A DNA stretch of 64,000 nucleotides. It comes from Paramecium sonneborni (taxonomy: Eukaryota > Ciliophora > Oligohymenophorea > Peniculida > Parameciidae). The notes beneath the pieces are model-generated. The model did no database searches. It was not told the DNA's origin and saw only the letters and a list, made by a program, of their open reading frames with translations. A program made the translations under genes and the position numbers. Within the stretch, counting starts at the first letter, position 1; each line of letters starts with the position of its first letter. The stretch spans positions 810,626-874,625 of the forward strand of contig CAJJDN010000008.1 in the NCBI GenBank assembly GCA_905182985.1, given 5' to 3'. Positions 1-14,348 of the stretch are shown piece by piece.

Positions 1-3000
1 AATGATACGAGAGAATTTAGCGAAGGAGTATTAACAGCATCAGCAAGATTAGTTGTTAAAGAATCAGTTGATGTTTTAAATTGGATTATATGTGATGGAG
101 ATATTGATCCTGAATGGATTGAATCACTTAATTCTGTATTAGATGATAATCATTTATTAACATTACCAACTGGTGAACGTATATCATTTTAAAATAATGT
201 CAACTTTATTTTTGAAACATCTGATTTATAATATGCATCTCCTGCAACTGTTAGTAGAATGGGAATGATATTTCTTAACAATGAAGATATTAGTATGTAA
301 TCATTAGTTACTAGATGGATTAATAAATTAGAATGTGAAGAAGAAAAGAAATCTATCCTATTAAATTAAATTGAATCTATACTCTATCCTTTGCTTGATG
401 AAATATTTACATATGAAGAACTTTAAATCGTACCTACTACTAGAGTTGGACTTATCATGAACATACTCTCATAATTACATAGAATTCCTAATAATAAATA
501 TTAATTTAATTATCTATTCTTATAAGGATTATCTTCTAATTTCTAACCTGATGTTAGATCCAAATTATAAACATTAATCAATTCTAATCTTGATGCTAAT
601 GAAAATGGAGATAAATATTAATATATCAATCAAAATTATGATGAATCATCTTTTACAGATGTTAATGATCCTCCTGTTATTAAAACTATTGGACATTAAA
701 AAGATCTATAAATGTTATAGTCTTGGATTCAAAACAATGATCCATTCATTATTGTTGGAGAAGAAGGATGTGGAAAAAATCTACTTATCTAAAGTGCCTT
801 TAGAGAACTTAAAAAATAAATCAAAATTTAAATCGCTACCATTAATTGTAATGCATAAACCAGTGCATCACAAATCATATAAAAATTAAATCAAATTTGT
901 GCTAAAGCCACATCTGCTGTTGGAAGAGTTTATAAACCTAAAGATTGTAGTCGTTTGATTCTATATTTAAAAGATATTAATCTTCCTAAACCAGATAAAT
1001 ATCAAACTATTTAACTTATTGCATTCCTACAACAATTAATTACTCATAGAGGATTTTATGATGAAAACTTAGAATTTGTCTTTTTAGATGATAAAATCTA
1101 AATTGTTTCATCCATGAATCCTCCATCCACTATTGGAAGACATTAATTATCAACTAGGTTTACTGCTAATGTCAGAATATATTACATTGAATAGCCCTCT
1201 AATGATGAATTACAATAGATATATTAAGAATATTTAAAAATTCTAATATTTAAAGATAATAATCAAAGTAAAAAAGGTGCTTAATTATTGATTGAATGCT
1301 ATTCTCAAATTAAACAAAAATTTACAGTTGATGAACAGAGACATTATCTTTTTACTCCAAGAACTATCACTTAAATAATATTTGCATTAAAAAGATATAA
1401 TGATATCCAATCAGTATTTCCAGAAGCTTTATTAAATGAATTCAATAAAATATTTAGAGATAAATTGATTTCTTAAGATTAATAATTTAAATTTGATTAA
1501 ATGATCTTACCTATTTTTAAGAAATATTATAAAGATATTTAACCTTAATAATATTTTGCTACAGTATAAAATTTACAAACTCTATCAAAGATAGAAAAAA
1601 AAGACTTTATTTAATTGATATCCTAAGCAGTATAGGTTTACTCTCGAGAGAATAGAGAATTAAATGTTGTAATGATAGAGGAAATATTATCTCTTTTAAC
1701 TTCATTAAATAGAGCATTATCATCTTAAAGTTAAACAACATTACTATTAGCTGGAAGAAATGGAATAGGAAGAAAGATGTGTTTATAAATAATGTGTACA
1801 ATGTTAAATCTAGAAGTTCTATAACCATATACTTGTAGAGATTATGGAATAAGAGAATTTAAAAGAGATCTAAAATCTTATATGGAAATAGCATAATCAA
1901 AGAATTGTTTATTAATTTTAGAGGATCATGTTTTATTATAATAAGGAATCTTAGAAACTGTTAATTCATTAATTTCAAGTGGAGAAATCCCAGGGTTATT
2001 TGGTTATGATGAGATTGATAGATTAATATAAAATTAAGAGGAAGTAAAGAGAGAATTTTATGGTAAAACACTTTATGAAGCATTTCATGAAAGAGTTAAA
2101 AGAAATATGAAAATAGCTTTAGTAATGGATAATACTAATCATGAATTCTAATCTAATTGTGCATAAAATCCAGCTTTATTTACAAGTACTACAATAATAT
2201 GGTAGACATAATTATCAAAGGAAAGTTTATTATAATTTATGAAGAAATAGTTAGAATCTTCAAATAATAATAGTAATAATATTAGTGAATAATTAATAAG
2301 TTATGCAGTTGAAATTCATAGAAATTAGAAATCTGATCCAAGAAGTTTTTAATCATTAACTTAAACTTATAGTTTAATAATGGATAAGAAAATGTAATCA
2401 AAAGGATCTTAAGCAGATCATTTATAGAAAGGTCTTGAAAAATTATAAGAAGCAAATAATTTAGTAAATAAATTAACTTAAGAAGCTTAAGAAAAGAAAG
2501 TTTTATTATCTAAAAAATAATTAGAAGCTGATGATGCATTATAAAAGATTTCAAAAGCAATGTAAGATGCAGCAGAACGTAGATAAGAAACTGAATAATT
2601 ATAAAGATATTTATAAGAAGAAGAGGGTAAAATAAAAGTATCAAAAGATAAAGTTGAAGATGAATTAAGAGATGTAAATCCATTAGTTTAAGAAGCATAA
2701 AATGCAGTTAAAGGAATATCAAAATCACATTTAGATGAATTAAAATCTTTAGCATAACCTCCACCTGCTATATATGATGTTTTATGTGCTGTTATGAAAG
2801 TATTTAAATAAACAGAAATTAATTGGAAGGGAATTAAGAAGTTTTTAGGTAATAAATAAGTAATTGATTAAATTATTGATTTTGATCCTCATATGATAAC
2901 AGCTGATATTAGAAAAGATGTAGAAGAAGAAATAGCAAAACATTCAAATTCATTTGAAAAATAAAATATTTATAGAGCATCTTTAGCAGCAGGACCATTA

Positions 3001-6000
3001 GCTGACTGGGTAAAAGCAATATTAAAATATGCTACTGTTTTAGAGAAAATAGCACCATTAGAAAAAGAATTATTAATGATAAGTAAAAAATTGGATTCGT
3101 CTAGAAATAGATTAAAATAATGTTAAGATGCATTAAATTAATTAGATTAAAAGGTTTAAGAATTAAAGAATAATTTTGCCTCTAAAACAAGTGAAGCAGA
3201 ATTACTAAAAAGAGATTTAGAAAAAGCAGAATAAACAGTTAGTTTAGCATCAAATTTATTAGATAAATTGTCAGGAGAAAAGGTTAGATGGTAATAATAA
3301 CATGATTTAATTGCATAAGAATTAAAATAATTTCCATTAGATTCTTTATTATCTGCATCATATATAACATATTTATCATTACAAGATGAAAATGTTAGAT
3401 ATAAAACATTATAAGAATGGATTCATTTAACAAAATTATAATAATATGATTTTTTGAAATTTATGTCTAATGAAAGTTAAATTTTGAAATGGAAAACACT
3501 TGGATTACCAGGTGATTAATTAAGTATAGAAAATTCAGTAATGGTATTTTCATCTTCTAAAGTATCATTATTAATAGATCCAAATACATAAGCAACAGAA
3601 TGGTTAAAGAAAACTTTGTAAGGAGCTGAAATATTGAATTAAACAGATCCTAAATTTAATAATTAATTAGAATTAGCAGTTAGATTTGGTAAGACTATTG
3701 TAATTTAAGAAATTGATTAAATAGAAGGTTTACTTATTCCTTTATTAAGAAAAGACTTATTACATTAAGGTCCAAGATGGGTTGTTATGATTGGAGAGAA
3801 GTCTGTAGATTTTAATGAAGGATTTGTAATGTATTTAACAACAAGAAATTCATCAATTCATTTGCCACCTCATACTGTTTCTTTAGTATAAGTAATTAAT
3901 TATACAGTTACTAGAAGTGGATTAGAAGGTAAATTATTAAGTATAATTATTAATATTGAATAACCAGATTTAGAATAGAAAAAATAATAATTATTAGAAA
4001 ATGAAGAAAAATTAAAAATGTAATTGGCTGATTTAGAAAAGACTCTATTAGATGAATTAGCAAATTCATAAGGGAATATTTTAGAAAACAGAGTTTTAAT
4101 TGATAGTTTAAATTAAACGAAATCTAAATCATAAGTTATAGCTTAGAGTTTATAAGAATCTTCTAATTTGTAATAAGATTTAGATACTTAAAGAGATGTT
4201 TATAGACCTTTATCTTAAAAAGGTGCTTAAATATTCATTCTTATTTAAAGTCTTTAAAATTTAAATAATATGTATAAGTATTCATTAGCATACTTTATTT
4301 AAATATTTTAAAAAACACTAGATATAAAAGAGAATTTTGATTCGAAATAGAAGAAGTTAGAATTTGCAGGATAAAGTCTATTGAGAAATATATTTAATTA
4401 GATAGCTGGTTCATTATTTAAATAAGATAGATTAATATTTGCTTTACATTTAGTAAAAGGATGTAAACCAGAATTAATAGAAGATGAGGAATGGTAATTT
4501 ATGATTGGTAATTAAATACCAAATGATAATGTTTAACTTCCTAAATGGGCATCTTAAGATAGAAAAGAAATATTTGGTTAATTATAAAATCTTAAATTAA
4601 ATATTAATTTTAATTCTAGTGAATGGGAATAATGGAATAATAGTTAAGAATGTGAAAAAAGCTTTCCATAATCTGCTAAATTAAAACCTTTTTAAAAAGT
4701 GTTAATTGTATAAACATTTAGACCTGAAAGAGTTTAGAGTGCATTAAATGAATTTGTATGTCCAAATTTAGGAATTCCAAGTGTTAGTGGTTAAACATTC
4801 AATTTTTAGATAGTTGCTTAAGAAGAATTAAGTGCATAAATTCCATGTTTATTTGTAGTTTCTGCTGGTAGTGATCCATCTAAAGAATTAGAAGAATTTG
4901 CTGAATAATAAATAGGTAAATAAAACTTTTAAGAAATGTCTATGGGAGGTAATTAAAATGAATTAGCATTATCATTAATTAAAGAGGCTGCATAAAAAGG
5001 TTAATGGCTATGTCTAAAGAATCTTCATTTAGTTATTAGTTTTCTTCCTTTATTAGAAAAGACTATAAAATAATTAAAACCTAATCCTAATTTCAAATTA
5101 TGGCTTACAACTGAAGCACATATGAAATTCCCATCAATACTTCTTGAAACATGTTATAAGGTTTCATATGAAGCACCTCCAGGATTAAAAAAGAATTTAT
5201 AAAGAATAATAACTAGTTGGCCTACTCATATTAAATAATCTGTTTATCAAACATAATTACTTTTTATTCTAACTTGGTTTCATGCTTTAGTTTAAGAAAG
5301 AAGAACTTATATACCATAAGGTTGGAGTAAATTCTATGAATTTTCATATGGAGATTATAAAGCAGGAGTATAAATAATTGAAAATTTATTATAAGAATCT
5401 TAGACAATTTCATGGTAAACTTTATATGGATTATATGAAAATGCTATCTATGGTGGTAGAGTAGATAATGAATAAGATATCAAAGTATTAAGAGCATATT
5501 TAGAAACTTATTTTAATTAAAATAAATTATAAAATGGTACTCTTAGTACTGGTTAATAAATACCATAAACTAATTAAGTTAAAGATTTAATTAATTTAAT
5601 TAATAAATTACCAGAAAATGATGTACCTGAATTTTTTGGATTACCTAATAATATTGATAAAGCTGTTTAAAGATATACAATATAAAGAGTGGTTAGTGGA
5701 TTAAAATCAATGAATAATATAGTGGGATCTGAAATAAAATTTGATAAAGAATTATGGACTAATTTACTTAGTCCACTTATAAATATGTGGGATCAATTAA
5801 AAATGAGAGATAATATATAAGTTACAAATTAACAATTAGGATCATTAGATCCTATTGAATCCTTTATTTATTTAGAAGCATAATAAACTTGGAATCTTTA
5901 TTTGATTATAAATCATTGCTTTGAAAAATTAAAGAATGTATTATATAATAATGGATTATTAACTACTGATATTATAGATATTGGACTATTATTTATTAAA

Positions 6001-6577
6001 GATGTTGTCCCTTAAAAATGGAGTAATTTCTGGGAAGGTCCTGATGATATAAATCTATGGTTGAAAATATTTATTAAAAAACTTAATGCAATCAAATCAT
6101 GGATGGATAAAATTTAAAGAAAATCACAATTAGATGAAGTTGATTTAAGTGAATTGTTTCATCCAGAAATATATATGAATGCATTAAGGTAAAAAACAGC
6201 TAGAAAATTAAATATTCCTTTAAATGAACTTAAATTATCAGCAGATTTTGAAAATCTTAAACATCCTCTTGTAGTTAAATTAAAGAATCTATTATTATAA
6301 GGTTGTGGATTCTCTAATGGTTAATTAGTAGATGATATGAAAATAACTTCAGAATTCATCTAATTACCTTCCTTGAATATCTCTTATATTGAAAAATCTT
6401 AACCTGAAAAAAATGGATTAGGGGTAATATTCTTATATCTAATATTTCTAGGACTTTCCTATATATTTAAATGCCAGTCGAGAAAAATTACTATCCAGGA
6501 TTAAATTATCTTAATCTGGACAAATGAATGATAAAATCATAGCAGGAGTTGCTATATTTCTAAGCTAAAATGATTGA
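1..6577 (+). CDS. DYNC2H1: Cytoplasmic dynein-2 heavy chain, 5'-truncated by window edge
   Basis: This is the motor subunit that drives retrograde intraflagellar transport along ciliary microtubules. The window enters it mid-gene. About 2,180 residues remain, covering the end of AAA2, AAA3-AAA6, stalk and C-terminus. The AAA3 P-loop reads GEEGCGKN near residue 252 and is followed by [16 protein letters not shown] and [15 protein letters not shown], a stretch typical of dynein-2 rather than axonemal dyneins. The AAA4 P-loop is AGRNGIGRK near residue 583. Long heptads flanking a microtubule-binding tip (about residues 800-1120) form the stalk. One 28-nt intron at 6424-6451 precedes the last exon, which encodes [17 protein letters not shown] and ends at TGA 6575-6577. 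Many in-frame TAA/TAG codons are read as Gln. Subfamily assignment is by remembered motif similarity and is strong. Confidence 0.93.
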
Positions 6578-6709
6578 TTAATTATATTCATAATATATAA
6601 ATTAAAAATTTATTGAATTATTTTTAATTTATAATAGTATATTCATCCAGAATCAATTTAATAATTATAGTATTTACTTAATATATATATCTCATTATAT
6701 CTACTAAAT

Positions 6710-7846
6710 TCATGAGGAATCCTTAACTTCACAACATGTTTTAATTATTGAAGGTAAAGATAATTATAATTTCTAATGTACAAAATTTGTTGTTTCTTCA
6801 ATAATTCTTTTTAATTCTCTTAATAAATCATTTTATTATCCTTAAGTTTAACACATAGCAATTATTTATTAGACTGAACTATTAGAAATTGTTTCTAAGG
6901 TCTTATCTAAAACATCTATTTATTCATCATCACATTAAAATGAAATAGAACTAAAATAATTAATTAAATTTTTACGAATCTCTTTATCTTGTCAAGAAAC
7001 TTGTTTAAGTTTCTTTTGTACTGGTTTCTTTTTAAATTTAATAAAGCTTTTATTGAAGATTACCAATAATTTTAGTTTTCTCTTCTACTTGAGATTAAAA
7101 ACTTTCTTTATCAGAATCACGAAGTTTTGCAATTTAATCATATTTAGTTTTCCAATCTCTAACTGATTATTAATTATCTTCATCCTATTTATGTCTTTCT
7201 TTAACTAAATCATTAAAAATATTGGTTAAATTATCATATTCTTTTTTTAATTATTATTATTCATTTTTTAATCTTTAATTTTCAATTAATTATTTCTAAA
7301 TATCATGATTTTTTTTCTCATTTGTTGGTGAATTAGTTGTAGAACCATCTTATATAATTGCAAAGTTTTCTTCTTCTTTTTTTTTCATTTCATCAAAAAG
7401 TTTATTCTTAGCATCTAATTCAGCTTGACATTTTTCTAAGTCTTATTATTTTTTAGATAATTCTGATTTATATTTATCAATAATTTCTAATTTCTATTAA
7501 TCTTTAACTTTTAGTTAAGATTGTAAATCTGAATTAGAATCTTTAAGGTCTTAAATTTCTTTTAATAATTTATTGAGTTTGGATTAAGTTTCTTATTTTT
7601 CTCTTTCCTAAAAATGTTAAATATAATTACTCTATCTTCATTGATTTCATCTTATTTAGGTATTTCGTATTAAATATATTATTCTAAGAATTTAAGAGTT
7701 GATAGTTCAAATTCAAGATTGTTAATTTTTTCTTTGAATTCACTGACTTCTTTTTAAAGTGTCTAGAATATTTAAAGATTATGCTATACTTTAATATAAT
7801 TAGCACTTTATTTTAGTTTTTCTCCTTGAGTATTAATATTTAACAT
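6710..7846 (-). CDS. Coiled-coil protein, uncharacterised
   Basis: I do not recognise a family. The frame starts MLNINTQGEKLKQSANYI and is almost entirely Lys/Glu/Gln/Leu heptads, for example LNKLLKEIQDLKDSNSDL and KNKLFDEMKKKEEENF, so it should form an extended coiled coil. Two short introns restore the frame: one of about 23 nt after DEINEDR and one of 25 nt after LTRQRDS. The last exon reads to SIIKTCCEVKDSS and stops at TGA (6710-6712). Length is about 360 residues. It is convergent with the dynein gene and lies 46 bp downstream of the DnaJ stop on the same strand. Its role is unknown; a structural or scaffold function is only inferred from composition. Confidence 0.75.
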
Positions 7847-7892
7847 AAAATAATAATAAATAAGTGGTTTTATAAACAATTGAATATGGTTG

Positions 7893-9255
7893 TCATTTTT
7901 GGAATATATTCTTAACTTTTTCAAATACACCTTCTTAAGCAGATGATTATCCTTAAGTTTCACTCTTTTCTGACTTTAATAATATTATAAATAAAAATAC
8001 TTTAGCCAATTCTTCAAAAAGTTATCTTTATTATTCAGTTAACTTTGTAGGAATTTATATTTTAAGATTAACAACTTAATCTCCTTTTTAATTAGAATTA
8101 GGTGCTAATTTAGTAATACCCTAGTTATAAATATAAATATTATACTAATCCATTTAATCTAATTTTTTCTCCATCTTAACTACCTGGTTTAATATTGATT
8201 ATCTTTTCACCATTGAGTGTTTTAATTTTAATTGAATCTCCTAAAACAGCTTAAGCAACAGATATATAAGTATTAGTAATTAAATCATATCCATCTCTTT
8301 TGTAATAAGAATCTGGTTTAACTTAAACTTTAATAATTAAATCTCCAGGTTTTCCTCCATTTTCTCCCATATTTCCTTTTCCTGTTACTCTTAAATTCTA
8401 TCCATCAGCAATACCTTTAGGAATATTTATAGATTCGGTTGCTGCTTACTTTTATATTCCAACACCTTTACATGTAGTACCTATTTAATTATATATTAAA
8501 TATATATTTACATGGATTCTTAATAGATACTCCTGTTCCCCTGCATTTAGTACATGCCATTTATATTGTCATAGCTCCTTATCTGTAATTAATTGAACCT
8601 CTACCACCACAATTTGTACATCTTCCAGGTGCTGTTCCTGGTTTACATTTACTACCATTACAAGTAGAACAAACACCTATCTTCTCAAATTAAATTGTTT
8701 ATTATGCCCCATTAACACTATCCATAAATTATATTTCCAATTATATATATATATCTGCTCCTTTTATTTATCTTTCTGATTCTCCTCCCATATTAAAAAA
8801 TGATGCAAAATCACCAAATATTGATTCATCAAATTAAAACTCTTATGCTTTACCTCCTCTTGCTCCTTATCTAAAAAAACTACTATATGCTGAAAATGGA
8901 TCTTATCCTCCTGCTTAATCTTATTCATCTCCTGTCATTCCAACTTAATCATAAACCTTTCTCTTATTTTCATCTGATAATGTTTCATATGCACTTTTAT
9001 TTTTTAATTCATTCATACTTATTAATCTCTGCAAACTTTTCCTTTGCATCTTTTGATGGATTTGCATCTGGATGATATTTCTTTGCTAATCCATAATAAG
9101 CTTTCTTAATATCATTTTATGAAGCATTTCTTGGTACTCCCAAAAGTTCTACTTTTAATTCTATATTGATTACCATACAGATCTTTCTTAGATGAAAAAC
9201 CAAGAAAACTTACATTTGCTAATCTTTTTAGAACGTTCCTACTCAATAATTACAT
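7893..9255 (-). CDS. Type I DnaJ/Hsp40 co-chaperone, probably mitochondrial
   Basis: J-domain proteins stimulate Hsp70 ATPase activity and deliver unfolded clients. After a basic N-terminus ([13 protein letters not shown], presequence-like) comes the J domain, with [20 protein letters not shown] (HPD motif) and [18 protein letters not shown] zinc-finger region with [28 protein letters not shown] and CTTCKGVG follows, then a C-terminal substrate-binding region ([17 protein letters not shown]). This order matches DNAJA3/Mdj1. Introns: 22 nt at 9152-9173, 31 nt at 8481-8511, 25 nt at 8121-8145, and likely 27 nt at 7974-8000. A possible 27-nt intron in the presequence keeps frame either way. Stop TGA at 7893-7895. 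Mitochondrial location is inferred from the N-terminus and Tid1-like J domain. Confidence 0.9.
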
Positions 9256-9576
9256 TGTTAACCGGAAATAAATTTTGTTATTAATTTTATAAATTTATTA
9301 AATGATTTATATTTGTGAATCATAACAAAATATATCAATACTTTGCTCAATTATTCTCAGCAATTTAAATTCTTATCAATTTTGCATTTCTTTTTTATTT
9401 ATTATTTTTTATTATTCTTTCTTCATCATCATTTATAATTTATTTTATAATAATTATACAATTCATTTATATGAACTCATATTGATTAATATTAAAATAT
9501 TAAGAAATAAAACTTAAATCTATATTATAATGATTTTTAACTAAATATTATAATAGATTATTGCACTAATTAAAAA
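9256..9576. other. Intergenic, nothing recognised
   Basis: AT-rich spacer between the DnaJ start and the stop of the GBP-like gene, both transcribed leftwards. It should hold the 3' end of the GBP-like transcript and the DnaJ promoter. No motif or further gene was recognised on either strand. Confidence 0.5.
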
Positions 9577-12313
9577 TCAATACATTTTTCTTTGAACATG
9601 CATATTATTTCTATTCTTTAACACATTTTCCAATTATGCACTTTTTCTTAGTTTTTCTTAATCTTTTTCTTTGTTTTTATGTTACATAAACATTTACATA
9701 ATAGTCATTTTTGTGTTTTAATATTTTGGTTAATCTGGAGATCTAAATGGATTGATATTTTAGCAGTTGCTTAGATTAGAGTTTTTAGGAGATTCAGATG
9801 ACATTGTCTTCTCAATTCTTTAACTATCACTATTCTTTAATTTAGGTCTATCAGTTAAATTATTATTTGAAAAACTATTATCATTATCTTCAAAAAAGTT
9901 AAATAATTTTTGAATTAATTATTTATAATCTTTTCCTTCTCTCTCATCTGTTTTTGCAACTAACAAACCTATTAATTGATGGATAATGTTCAAGAAGTGA
10001 AACAATTTATTATTATTCATCATATTTTGAGATTATGACATATTATCATACATAGATTTCTATAAATTATTTTAGCTATTAAAAGCATCAAATAAATTTT
10101 GAGTTAATTTCTTTTATTCATCTAATTATGCTTGTAATGTTTAGATTTAATATTCATATAGATCTTTATTAAAAGTAGAAGTATTATTTTCATCTTGATT
10201 TTTAATTCTTCTACTTGGTTACAATGATGAATATTGAGAAACACTTTCTGTTTCTGCTAAACTTTATTTTAATTTTGTTATAGTCTCTTATTTATCTGAA
10301 ATCTCATCCTTTAACCTTTCAATCTCTCTTCTCAAATTAGCTATTTCTTATTGATTTAGATTATCTTGTTGTTTTTATAGTGCTTTAACTTTATCTAATT
10401 CATTTTAATATTACTTTTATTTCAATTCTGAATTCTGTATTAGAATATCCTTTTCATTTAATTAATCATTGTATGATTTTTCAATTTATTTCAATTTATT
10501 CATATACTCACTTACTTTATTATCCACAGTTGTTTATGATTATAAAATTTGTTATTATTATCTTAAATTTTTATTTTTTTCAGATTCTAATTCTAACCTT
10601 AATTAATTCTTATCTTTTTCAATTGATGTAATTTTCTCATAAAGATCATCTTCCTATTTTTTATATCTTTATTTCTATTCTTTAAAATCTTCTTAGATTT
10701 AATTTCCACTATCACATTATTACCTTTTATAATATAAATATACTATTACTTCAATTATAAAGTTAATTTTTTAAATTCATATTAAATCTTATTCATAACA
10801 TTTTATTGTATTTATTGGATATAATCTATTTATAAAGTTTGATTAGCTCCACTATTCCAAATAAGAGCTTATTTTTAATTCCATTCTAAAACTAACTCCC
10901 AAATATTGATTTATTGCTCATTTAATTTGTTTAAGAATTAAACCTTTATTTCTTCTAGTTATTCTTCATGTTTTTTATACAATCTTTATTAAGCATCAAC
11001 ATATAATTCTTAAATCTATTACTTAATCATTTTCTTAGCTGTAGTGAATTCTTCCCCTTCCTTATCTAAACAATTATTTTCCAAATAGTACTTTACTTTT
11101 CTCAAAAACTATTTATTAATAAATGAGTATATTTACAATATTATGAGATTTCTCTAATTATTCCTATGAAATTCCATTTTATAATAATAATTCCTCTATA
11201 CTGTCTTTATAAATTTTTAAACCTCCTATAAGTGTTCTATTTAATTCCTATTTACAAATCATTTACCATTGTGTCTCAATTACTGGCATATTTCCTTCAT
11301 TTATTGTATTCACAAAATGCCTAAATTTATTCAAATAAATTACTTGCACATTTCAACAAAACTAAAAGGTGTTGTTGGTTTTCCTTTATATTATTTTAAT
11401 GAAATTTTATAAGAAAACTTTTTTCTTAAAGCTGTCAATTATTCTTAAAATTCAGTTCTCAATTCTGAAAATTTTAATTAAGATAAATGTTATAAATCTT
11501 TTTCATCTTATGTTGGTCTAACCAATGTCATACAATCACGTTCTTAAAAAAATTATGTTATATGTCTTCTGATTTTATTCTTATTTTCAATAGTTTCACT
11601 AAATCCTTTTAATGGCTTCAATGCATTTTCTAAATAGTCTTTTGGTGTAATTTTATTTCCAAACTCATCCTCTAATCTTAAAGTAAAATCTCTTAAAATC
11701 CATAAAAATGAAGGAAATGTCTCAAACAGATCCTTCTAAGTTGATTCATCAGTTTTTTATAACATTTTGGTTAGATTAACCTATAATATTTAATAAATAA
11801 ATAATTACAATCAATCCCAAATTTTATAATGCCATGTCATCTATAGTTCCAACACTATTATAAATAAAATATGAGCTCATCAACATTGCCAATAAAAATA
11901 TTTTAACATCATGATTCTATTCTTCTTCCAATGAACCTATACCTTCTGTATCAATCAATATTGCAGGAATAGGTTCCTTTGATCTTCCAGACTCAAAATA
12001 TATGATATCACTCCACATCCATAATCCCTATTAATTTTTATATCCTTTTAATACTTTTGTGCAAGCATTGACTGTACTTCCAACATTAAACCCTTGATTT
12101 TATTACAATAAAACTTAATTAATCAAATAACTCTTCCCGGTTCTATATTTACCCACAACTACTACAACTGCAAAATTCTTGCATTTCTCACTAAATGATT
12201 AGATTATTTCAATTGCTTCCTATTCCAACTTAAGTTCTTATTATACTATAGATATAATTACGTTTATCTTCATCTACTGATATTAATTATACTGCTCTTG
12301 GTCCTTTATTCAT
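9577..12313 (-). CDS. Guanylate-binding-protein (GBP/atlastin-type) large GTPase with long coiled-coil tail
   Basis: Dynamin-superfamily GTPase expected to hydrolyse GTP and act on membranes. The N-terminus AVQLISVDEDKQ precedes the P-loop GKYRTGKSYLINQ. The G3-like LIDTEGIGSLEEE follows, then the GBP-typical LWILRDFTLRLEDEFG with TPKDYLENAL, and a RDCMTLVRP signature, as in GBP/atlastin GTPase domains. A helical segment with LRKKFSYKISLKQYKGKP and then several hundred residues of coiled coil follow. The tail ends in a Ser/Asn-rich stretch and a basic segment, with stop TGA at 9577-9579. Introns: 25 nt at 12237-12261 (restores the frame into the P-loop exon) and 28 nt at 11781-11808. Total about 890 residues, longer than animal GBPs because of the tail. 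Function in ciliates is unknown to me. Confidence 0.88.
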
Positions 12314-12766
12314 AAAATTTAAAATTCAAAAATTTATTTGTATTGTTAATATTTAAAATAATAATACACTTACAAATATATTCTAATTTTGAGTATTTTT
12401 AATAAATATCAAAATAATCTTTTAGAGCAAACGATATATATTTAATTCAAATTTATTAATAACACTTCCAAACTTTTCTATATAATTCTAAAAGTTAGAA
12501 TTTCAATTAAGATAATTTAATTTTATGTTTAATGAATTAATCAATAACTTAATGAGGAACCAAATTAAAAATCAAGATAAACAAAAAGTTGATCCAACAT
12601 AATAAATTGAATTATTATTATTTTATAATGTATCATAAATGTAAAATAATATACATTTAAAAGTATTAATCATAATAGTATTGTTTATTGGAGTGAATTA
12701 AGTTAGATTTGAGTACTCATTATATGATATTATAATTAATCACTCGATAAACAAAATTTAATTAAT
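12314..12766. other. Divergent intergenic region
   Basis: AT-rich spacer between the divergent GBP-like and Pumilio-like genes. It must contain both promoters. I see no recognisable element or additional reading frame. Confidence 0.5.
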
Positions 12767-14348
12767 ATGGCTTCTTAAAGTGAAGAAAAAGACTTGATAG
12801 GATCCATATTAAGTGGTAATGAGGAATTCCTTATTGTAGATTAAGATGAAAAATAAGAAATCATACCTAAAAAGGCAAGAAAAAATTTATCTTTGAGATC
12901 TAAAGAATTTGATCCTTAAATGCATTTTAAACAACAAGAATTTCAGACTTCGAATGCTAGTATATTATCGACAGGCTATTAATCGCATTAGAAATAACGA
13001 ATATTTTTCCAAACTTAAACATCAATAGAAATGTATACATATATTTATAATCAAATAAATAGTTAGTCTTAATTTTCTAGTGCTTTGCAATAAACTGCTG
13101 ATCAAGATAATGCTTGTTCATTTGATCATTTCTAATGTATAATTAATTTATAGTATAAAAAGCCTTCGATTCATTTGGTTAGTTACAAAGAAAACAATCG
13201 ACTAAGAAGCACCTTACTATGTAACCGATAGAATATTAAAACTCCTCTTTAGTGTTCACTAGTGATTAGTGTATTGATAATAAATTATCTTTGAACCGAA
13301 CAGATCTTGTAAATTGAAAATAATTAATAGAAAGGAATAAATATGTGGAAATTAATTAATCAATAGAAAACTTTAAAATATATTGGACAGCAATGATACC
13401 TATACTAAAAGGCTGATTTTTAATTAAGTAGAAAAGATATACTTAAAGGCTTCAAAAGATATGTTTGGGAATTACACTGTATAAAAGATATTTGAAGTTG
13501 GAAGTCAAGATTAGAAACAACGAATGTATAATTTGTTGATAAATCACATTTTCGATTTATCAAAAAATTAATACGCATGTAGAGTTGTCCAGAAGATGAT
13601 TGAGTTTATAAAGTAATTAAATTACTATTTAAAGAGACTTACCTGACTAACTAGAGATATTTTTATAAATTCTTCATCCCTAAATGGACTTACTATTAAA
13701 TGATTCCAATGGCAATTACGTCATTTTATCATGTTTTGAGTTGTTCAATAAAAATCAATTATTTTTTATGATTCCATTAATAGAAGATTCAGTAAACTCT
13801 TAATTAATTTTTTTAGTTATAATTTATGTCAAAGTAAACTTATGGTTGTCGAGTAATTTAGAGAGTGTTAGAGTTATATTCTTTGGAATAAACCTAAAAA
13901 ATATTGGATATTTTGATGACACTTGCATCTTAATTGTGTTATTAAGAATTTGGAAATTATATTATTCAGTATCTATTAAAAAGTGGGCCTCCAAGAGAGA
14001 AATAAATCATCTGTTAGATTATTAAAGATAATTTTGAGCAATTAAGTATTAATAAATTTGGAAGTAATACAGTGGAAAAATACATAGACATTATGGGACC
14101 GAATTAAATTATAAAAAATTTATGTTCAATTTCAAATGATTAGTAAATATTAATTTAATACTAGATTTGTATTTTACAATTTGTCTACTAATCCTTATGG
14201 GAATTATGTAATGAAAAAAGTACTAATTAGTGGGGATCCATCAGTACAGTATTTAAAAGGTTTATTGAAATAATATCCAGATCTTGTTCAAAGGATTAAA
14301 AACTCTGATTTCGGATAAAGAGTTGGATTAATTATGGATGCATTATGA
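12767..14348 (+). CDS. Pumilio/PUF-family RNA-binding protein
   Basis: PUF proteins bind 3' UTR motifs and repress or localise mRNAs in the cytoplasm. The start is MASQSEEKDLIGSILSG, followed by a Gln/Ser-rich low-complexity N-terminus. From about 13,440 on, successive Pumilio repeats are visible: DMFGNYTVQKIFEVG, NQYACRVVQKMIEF, DSNGNYVI, YGCRVIQRVLELYS, EFGNYIIQYLLKSG, NKFGSNTVEKYID and NPYGNYVMKKVLI. Base-contacting residues such as N-Y-Q and C-R-Q are conserved in several repeats. The last residues are QRVGLIMDAL, stop TGA 14346-14348. Several small introns are needed between repeats (for example near 13,231 and 13,310); I did not fix all of them. At least six repeats are seen; eight would be canonical. 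Confidence 0.85.

Noticed and set aside
1..6577. Dynein gene as a pseudogene full of stops
   Set aside because: All TAA/TAG fall at positions compatible with Gln and the family motifs are continuous; under the ciliate code the frame is intact.
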